Part shown: positions 17,383 to 22,699 of the stretch, one piece after another | Position numbering within the stretch: the first letter of the stretch is position 1 | Layout: each line of letters opens with the position of its first letter | Notes under the pieces: generated by a model | What the model was told of the DNA's origin: nothing | Databases searched by the model: none | Seen by the model: only the letters and a program-made list of their open reading frames with translations | Assembly (NCBI GenBank): GCA_003427395.1 | Contig: BFEA01000672.1 | Coordinates: forward strand, 328,378-351,076 | Length of the DNA stretch: 22,699 nucleotides | DNA from: Chara braunii | Lineage: Eukaryota > Streptophyta > Charophyceae > Charales > Characeae | Direction: 5' to 3' | Position numbers and translations under genes: made by a program

Positions 17383-18648
17383 ACTGTCTGCGAACGACAA
17401 CGCAAATCGAACAGCACACCATGAAGTCAACGTCTGTCAAAACACAGGAGAAACAGAGCACTCGCTGCCGCACGTCAACGCAGGCTGCAGCGCAGCGAAA
17501 GCCGCACACGAAGACACCTGGGCACCCAAATCCGGAACGGTGAGAAGGGGTAGTCCGTCGGGATCCGAACTTCAAGCAGGCAAGAGACCGAGAGGCAGAC
17601 AGAGAGAGAGAAGCAAGTGAAAACTCGCAGTGCGCATGGATCACGCGCTGTTTATGCGGCACACGGGGCACCCCAAAGAACAAAGACAGACAAACGCACA
17701 GTGAAAATCGCGAAGTCCGCCGGGATCCGAACAAAAGGACGGTGCGTGAGATAGAGACGGCGGAAGCAGATTTCGGGAATTTTTCGCAGGAATCAACTGG
17801 CGGTCATGTTCGAAGCTCGCGCTCGACGGGGTAGTGTTCCCGACAGTCCAACAGTCGAAGCTCGCCGAGAGTCAAACTAGAACAGAGAGGCAGCCATGCA
17901 GCCAGCGTCCCAGAACCGTGCTCGACCAAACACACTCCGGAACCGTTGTCGGGCGGGTTGTGCAACCCACCCAGAACCACGAAGACTCACGACAAAGCAA
18001 CGCACCTCCCGAAACGTGAAGTTCGCCGGGATCCGAACTTCAGAACGATGCGACAGGCAGAAACGGCGTCTCGGATCCGCAAGTCTAAGGTTGTTAAACT
18101 CAAACCCGACCCAGGAAGGCCACACCGGAATGAAAGGCTGGTTGAAATGGAGGAGTCCAAGGACCTACGAAATGTTGACACGGCTGTCGCTTTCGAGCTT
18201 GGATCCATCCAGTGCCAAGCTGTGCATAACGCGAGATCGGAAATTGGAGTAGTTCGAATTAGGGCGGACTTTGGCTGTTGCCGGAATCCACGAGGGATCC
18301 GGAAGACCACCGTCTGTGGCAATAGACAGGCAACTTCTGAAGTTCGCCGGGATCCGAACTTCAGGAGGACGCGAGAAAGAGAGACAGAGAGAAACATTGG
18401 AGCAACTCCGAGTCCAAACGCAAGACGCTGTTCGACCAAGGCGCACGACGAAAAACCCCGGGGTTCCGCAGCCGACCGCAGGTTTCGATGGCAACAGTCA
18501 TCGAGTCCCGGCGTAATTGGTAGCAAGACCGTTTCCGACTCCGCTCAGCACTCGAAGCTCGGAGGCCGGTAGGACGCACAGGCCAAACCGCGAAGTTCGC
18601 CGGGATCTGAACTTCAAGAGGGCGCGACACGGAAAGAGACGGCGTGCA
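17383..18648. other. Intergenic or intronic stretch with motif copies
   Basis: This 1.3-kb region separates two minus-strand coding blocks. It contains no convincing exon. It carries five clear copies of the 24-bp motif and one degenerate copy. If the two coding blocks belong to one gene, this is a large intron; otherwise it is promoter and spacer DNA of the ParB/methylase-like gene. Confidence 0.5.
17551..18615 (-). repeat. Right cluster of the 24-bp motif, opposite orientation
   Basis: Copies begin at about 17551, 17712, 18018, 18339 and 18592. On the plus strand all read in the CCGGGATCCG orientation, opposite to the left cluster. The copies at 18018 and 18339 are identical over 24 bp. 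Flanks after the motif are partly conserved: CTTCA followed by a GCGNGA and GAGA-rich stretch. A degenerate copy in the other orientation (AGTTCGAATTAGGGCGGACT) occurs at about 18249-18272. Confidence 0.9.
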
Positions 18649-19024
18649 CTAGCAACTGCTGCCTCCCGCACCTTTCTCCACTACTAAAACTTTGCTATGT
18701 TCGGCAGCACACAAGCCTCTCACTCGTCTCCCTTCTTTTCGCTTAAGCAGTATGTCCAACCACACGTCAAAATCTTGTGACAATCGCGGTTCCTCGGGGA
18801 CGAGGTCGCGAACCGTAGCCATACAAAGCATTCATTGACGATCCGTAAACGCGGACCAGCGGATCGTCGACCGTTGCAGTTTGCGAAAAGACGGACATGT
18901 ATTTCATCCTAACAAACACTCCCAGTCGTGCTAAGGAGTTCCCTATACAGTCCCATATAGCGGACACTTTTTCCTCGACCTCCCTAAGCAACAAAAAGTT
19001 TTGGACCGGCCCTACTATAACCAA
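18649..19024 (-). pseudogene. Broken unrecognised exon, two overlapping frames
   Basis: One frame (19024-18767) reads VIVGPVQNFLLLREVEEKVS, then GVFVRMKYMSVFSQTATVDD and YGSSMNALYG before losing sense. The other frame (18831-18649) picks up TVRDLVPEEPRLSQDFDVWL and DILLKRKEGRRVRGLCAAEH. The change of frame near 18815-18830 is +1, the same direction as both shifts in the downstream gene. I recognise no domain. It ends at a TAG at 18649, directly before the right motif cluster. Confidence 0.4.
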
Positions 19025-19069
19025 ATCTCACCACCCATCTACACGTTCAGGCCCGGGCGTCGGCACGAA

Positions 19070-19686
19070 TTAGGACCCCTCAATTACCACCTCGTTGCGT
19101 GATACAAGCACAACTGCATCGACGAGTTTCCTGCTCTTGTTCGACACAGTGACACATAGAACTCTGGCGAAATCAGACCGGACACAGTCAATCGCACACA
19201 ACAGTATGACACAACTTGTGGGGAATTCCCGGGGCACCGGAGCGGGTACTGGCCCAGGAACGAGCAGTGACGAGCGCAGTCCAGCAACTCTTGTTTCCGC
19301 GAGCCTCCCCAAGTTCATGGCGACGAGCTGACATAGTGGCATTTGAGGCGGCTGAAATGGCTAATGCAGCCCAGTGCTCTGCGCATGTGGTTCAGGAACT
19401 TGTGTCCGAGGACAGCGTCAGACAACGGGATGAGGTTCCCGAACTCCAACATGTTGGCGAATTTGTACTGGCTTGCCCAAGGGCATCGACTCTCCATCGT
19501 GGCCCAATTCCCATCGCACCAATCGTCAATATGCGCGTCCCTGCATGGGACGACAGTCATCCAGGGGTCCTCGTCGAAGTCCTCTGCGGTCGCTCCGTGG
19601 ATCGTAGTCACACCGTTGAAATGCCGCACTGATCTCACGCAAGGAGGAAACGGTTCTGCCAAGCGAATGTGCGTTTCGGGACTCAT
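19070..19686 (-). pseudogene. Broken unrecognised gene start
   Basis: From ATG 19686 the frame reads MSPETHIRLAEPFPPCVRS, RHFNGVTTIHGATAEDFDED, HIDDWCDGNWATMESRCPWA and ANMLEFGNLIPLSDAVLGHK to a TGA at 19315. A good-looking continuation (SDFARVLCVTVSNKSRKLVD, AVVLVSRNEVVIEGS) lies in a different frame ending at 19070. All three minus frames are open over part of 19180-19320, so I cannot place the break exactly. The product is Trp/Cys-containing and globular-looking, but I recognise no family. Position and strand suggest it belongs with the pieces downstream. Confidence 0.4.
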
Positions 19687-19689
19687 GGT

Positions 19690-19735
19690 TTGTGGTGTCG
19701 AGAAGATNGACTCAAAGATTCGTGGTGTCGAGAAG
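19690..19735 (+). repeat. Short direct repeat upstream of the broken gene
   Basis: GTGGTGTCGAGAAG occurs twice about 32 bases apart (about 19690 and 19722) just before the ATG at 19686 on the minus strand, in its presumed leader. An n at 19708 lies between the copies. Confidence 0.6.
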
Positions 19736-19860
19736 GTCCCATCCATTACGCGCCCTACACACCACGCGCACATACCAAACGACACACACGGGGACGCTGA
19801 CACTCGTAAACATAGTTGGCGAGCAATCAAACGACATAGGTCCCTCGCTGTGGTTGTGCA

Positions 19861-20774
19861 CTGGGGTTGGAACGCGAGTTGGGTCTTACGAAAGGCAAGA
19901 ACCTGAAGTTCGCTGGGATCCGAACTTGGCGGAATGCCGTGGGAGAGACACAGTTGTCTATCAAACTCGCCTTTCCATTCTTTCTTGAAGTTCGGATTCC
20001 GGCGGACTTCACATTTTCACAGGTCCATTGCTGTGGTTGTGAACTGGGGTTGCAACTCGAGTTGGGTTTTACGAAAGGCAAGANCCTGAAGTTCGCNGGG
20101 ATCCGTACTTNGCNAAATGTCGTGGGAGAGAAACAGTTGTCTGTCAAACTCGCCTTTCCATTCTTTCTTGAAGTTCGGATCCCGGCGTACTTCACATTTT
20201 GACAGGTCCACTGCTGTTGTTGTGCACTGGGGTTGCAACTCAAGTATGGTTTTACGAAAGGCAAGAACCTGAAGTTCGCCGGGATCCATACTTGGCGAAA
20301 TGCCATGGGAAAAAAACAGTTGTCTGTCAAACTCGCCTTTCTATTCTTTCTTGAAGTTCGGATTCCAGCGGACTTCACATTTTCACAGGTCCACTGCTGT
20401 GGTTGTGCACTGGGGTGGCAACTCGAGTTGGGTTTTACGAAAGGCAAGAACCTGAAGTTCGTCGGGATCCGTACTTGGCGAAATGCGGTGGGAGAGAAAC
20501 AGCTGTCTATCAAACTCGCCTTCCCCTCTTTCTTGAAGTTCGGATTCCAGCGGACTTCACATTTTCACAGGTCCACCGCTGTGGTTGCTCGCTGGGGTTG
20601 CACCGCGTGTTGGGTCTTGCGGAAGGCGTGAACCGGAGGTCCACCGGGATCCGAGCTTGGCGAGATTACGTGGGAAGACACAAATGTCTATCAAACTCGC
20701 CTTCCCGTGCTTTCTTGAAGTTCGGATCCCGGCGGACTTCACATTTTCACAGGTCCACCGTTGTCGTATGGTGG
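19861..20774 (+). repeat. 183-bp satellite, five units with paired motifs
   Basis: The anchor CTGGGGT occurs at 19861, 20044, 20227, 20410 and 20592, giving periods of 183, 183, 183 and 182 bp. Each unit holds two copies of the 24-bp motif in opposite orientation, at about +44 and +126 (19905/19987, 20088/20170, 20271/20353, 20454/20535, 20636/20717). Each unit can therefore fold into a 24-bp stem with a loop of about 58 bases. Adjacent conserved text includes GAGAAACAGTTGTCTNTCAA and CACATTTTCACAGGTCCA. Because 183 is divisible by three, long open frames run through the array in several frames; I regard them as by-products. Confidence 0.95.
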
Positions 20775-20794
20775 CTGCAAAACGTTCGTCGTTG

Positions 20795-20945
20795 GATGAC
20801 TGACAAGGTTCGATGACCGACGAGGTTTGCCGTCCAGTGGCGTTCGATGTCCGCCAACATTTTGATGCCCGCCGAGGTTTGATGGGGCACCAGGTTCGAT
20901 GCCAAACAAGGTTCGATGACCGACAAGGTTCGATTCGATGTGCAA
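20795..20945 (+). repeat. Short irregular AGGTTCGATG repeat
   Basis: AGGTTCGATG or close variants recur every 16-30 bp (for example near 20806, 20890, 20909 and 20926), joined by ACCGACNAGG and GCC(A/G)NC words. The stretch joins the 183-bp array to the foldback at 21053. Confidence 0.65.
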
Positions 20946-21052
20946 CAACGTCGTCACGAACTGTCTTTTGTCCATTCCCGAACAAGGATCGACCTTTTTC
21001 ACGGGTTTCTACCGTGTGGTGGACCAATTGCCCTGCGTGCTGCGTACGACCA

Positions 21053-21394
21053 ATGGACGAGGAGGCAGGTCGAATGCAGTGCAATCGGGGCGAGAAAAGT
21101 GAACCGCTCGGCTGGCATGTCGGTGCCCTGGTCGGCGACCGGCCGATCAATCAGCTAATTGGCCAACCACAAACCGAAAAGTCGATCAATCAACTAATCA
21201 ATTACTTGTGTCAACGCTCTCCTGTCAACCAGTTGGCACAAGTAACTGATTAGTTGATTGATCGACTTTTCGGTTTACGGTTAGCCAATTAGCTGATTGA
21301 TCGGTCGGTCGCCGACCAGGGCACCGACATGCCAGCCGAGCGGTTCACTTTTCTCGCCCCGATTGCACTGCATTCGACCTGCCTCCTCGTCCAT
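21053..21394. mobile_element. Long foldback, 163-bp arms
   Basis: Positions 21053-21215 and 21232-21394 are reverse complements over 163 bp with about six mismatches, separated by only 16 bases. The mismatches I find are all transitions. The arms contain GATCAATCAGCTAATTGG and GTCGATCAATCAACTAATCA. The spacer plus its edge (CGCTCTCCTGTCAACCAGTT) recurs just outside the right arm at 21395 as CGCTCTCCTTTCAACCAGTT. This could be a foldback transposon, a recent inverted duplication or a hairpin RNA source. No protein is encoded. Confidence 0.9.
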
Positions 21395-22303
21395 CGCTCT
21401 CCTTTCAACCAGTTTGGTGGATCGGCCATATGCCTGCCGGTTGGGCGATCGCGCAGAGCGTGATGCCACGGTTGCAACGCAAACACACGTTCGGCTGTAT
21501 GGTTGGTGGACTGTTGGATCAACCGGTCGTCCGACCGCAGTCCGAACAGTCGTTCAGTGATGTTGGTAGTGGTGGATCTATTGACCGGTCTACTGTTCGC
21601 TTGGGGTACATCAACGAGTGTGATGGATCGGTCGCTCGCCGCCAGGTTGGTCGTTCGCGCACGGTGCCACATGTGTTTTGTTATTACATTTGATACTGGC
21701 GAAAAACACACACGAGGTGACAACGTTGAGACATCACACGCGATCAATCGACCGATCGCGGACTCTCTGTTCCTGTTCGACGATTGGTCGACTAGGTGTG
21801 TCTGCTCTCCCGACAATGTCACCTCCTGCTTTGATTGATCATCCATTCGGCAGATCAGCGGCGGTATCGTGAGCAATCGTGATGGTCCTGTTTATCACTC
21901 ACGTGCGGTATGGCCGATGTCACCACTCACGTGTGGATGATTGATCTGACGAGTGGAGAAGGATCCGATCTGCCGCGCGGTTATTATGTTTCGTGACCGG
22001 TCGCCTCGCGCTCGATCGAAGCTTTCATCATGCGTCAGTTACTCAGCTCATGAGAACTGCCCGATGAACGACCGATCAAAACACGCGGTGACAATGTCGA
22101 GAGTGATCTGATCGTGCTCCATCGATCTGGACTGCATATAATCAAGGAATAGTATCTACCTTGTGCTCTGGATTGTCTATAATCAATAATGAATACTATC
22201 AAATCAAGGAATGTTGTCTATCTACCCATCCATTATATCTCTGTCGCCGCGTGTTTCGATTAATCATCCTTTGGGAAGATCGACGGCTACTGCGTTGGGA
22301 CAG
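21395..22303. other. Repeat-rich stretch without a supported gene
   Basis: There is no recognisable protein. Words such as CGGTCG, GATCGATC and GATTGATC recur. ACACGAGGTGACAACGTTGA (21708) has a diverged copy ACACGCGGTGACAATGTCGA (about 22079). TTATTATGTTTCGTGACCGG and the following 40 bases (21981-22038) resemble 22551-22608, the right arm of the next foldback. The stretch probably consists of diverged pieces of the same element family. Confidence 0.5.
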
Positions 22304-22653
22304 CAAACAGGAACAATGGAATGTGGTCAGTGGTCAGGATGTGATGAACTGACAAATGTCGATAGCTCCGATCGAACGGGCTGTGGCCGGTCACGAAACA
22401 TAATCACCCCGCTCTCGATCGGATGTTTCTCCATTCATTAGTTTTATACACAACAAGATCACATGAGATCCACACACAAACGCGTGGATCTTGTGTGCTC
22501 TTGTTGTGTATGAAAATGATGAATGGACAAACATCCGATCGAGCGCGGGGTATTTATGTTTCGTGACTGGCCACAGCGCGTTCAATCGGAGCTATCGGCA
22601 TTCATCAGTTCATCACATCCTGACCACTGACCACACTCCATTGTTCCTGTTTG
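22304..22653. mobile_element. Second long foldback, 170-bp arms
   Basis: Positions 22304-22473 and 22484-22653 are reverse complements over 170 bp with about 17 mismatches (roughly 90% identity by eye), separated by 10 bases. Outer ends are CAAACAGGAACAATGG and CCATTGTTCCTGTTTG; inner ends are GATCCAC and GTGGATC. It is older-looking than the foldback at 21053 and has a different sequence. The window ends 46 bases after it, so outer borders cannot be judged. Confidence 0.85.
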
Positions 22654-22699
22654 ATGTTTGAATGTCGTAGCCCTCGACCTGCCCAAAGTATGATTGATC

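Noticed and set aside
17186-17734. Alternative minus frame with VVYCHAGVVEPFEVEMVHR opposite the N-terminal linker
   Set aside because: It reads reasonably but ends just as the main frame enters its ordered N-terminal domain, and the main frame continues for more than 600 codons.
10985-20740. CRISPR array from the regularly repeated near-palindrome
   Set aside because: Spacing is irregular between clusters. Within arrays the intervening sequence is conserved rather than unique, the motif appears in both orientations, and the setting is eukaryotic.
19827-20816. Long frames across the 183-bp array on both strands
   Set aside because: The unit length is divisible by three, so open frames arise automatically. 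The translations are only the repeat.

Overview
The window looks like nuclear DNA of a eukaryote, most likely a green-lineage organism with a repeat-rich genome. I see long intron-like gaps, usable GT/AG splice sites, microsatellites, homopolymer tracts, several minisatellites, foldback elements and decayed protein-coding pieces. I see no operons, ribosome binding sites, rRNA or tRNA genes. A charophyte alga (Chara-like) is my best guess from the general style of the sequence; this is an impression, not a demonstrated assignment. Scattered n's show imperfect assembly, so some frame breaks could be errors.

Left part (1-9.6 kb). A perfect 30-bp-arm hairpin lies between two TA microsatellites, followed by a short coiled-coil reading frame (411-749). 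AT-rich DNA and a nested minisatellite (2.34-2.88 kb) follow, then a possible tRNA-derived SINE head (minus strand, about 3.5-3.6 kb) and a candidate 0.52-kb non-autonomous DNA transposon (3774-4295). The stretch 4.5-7.0 kb is unusually dense in short perfect hairpins with unrelated stems and includes a 54-bp minisatellite whose units each carry a hairpin. One exon-like frame of unknown function lies at 7985-8311, followed by a tandem family at 8.46-9.07 kb.

Central part (9.6-19.7 kb). All recognisable coding sequence here is on the minus strand. From right to left: a broken, unrecognised gene (19.69-18.65 kb); a gene of about 4.5 kb (17.38-12.85 kb) that joins a ParB/sulfiredoxin-fold-like domain to a region laid out like a beta-class (N4/N6-type) DNA methyltransferase; and a second gene with an acidic exon, a phase-compatible intron and a complete Ulp1/C48 cysteine-protease domain (12.27-9.66 kb). 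The ParB/methylase-like gene is broken by in-frame stops and +1 shifts. The stops can all be explained by C-to-T changes in plant-type methylation contexts. Together this looks like the decayed coding part of a large mobile element, although I found no transposase or reverse transcriptase.

The most distinctive feature is a 24-bp near-palindromic motif (8-bp inverted arms around an asymmetric CCGGGATC core) present about 23 times. All seven copies left of the ParB/methylase-like gene have one orientation. The five clear copies to its right have the other, and one very degenerate copy there is an exception. The motif also sits inside tandem arrays of quite different unit length (66, 183 and 317 bp).

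Right end (20.8-22.7 kb). Short tandem repeats and two long foldbacks (163-bp arms with about six mismatches; 170-bp arms, about 90% identical) fill the end of the window with no convincing gene.
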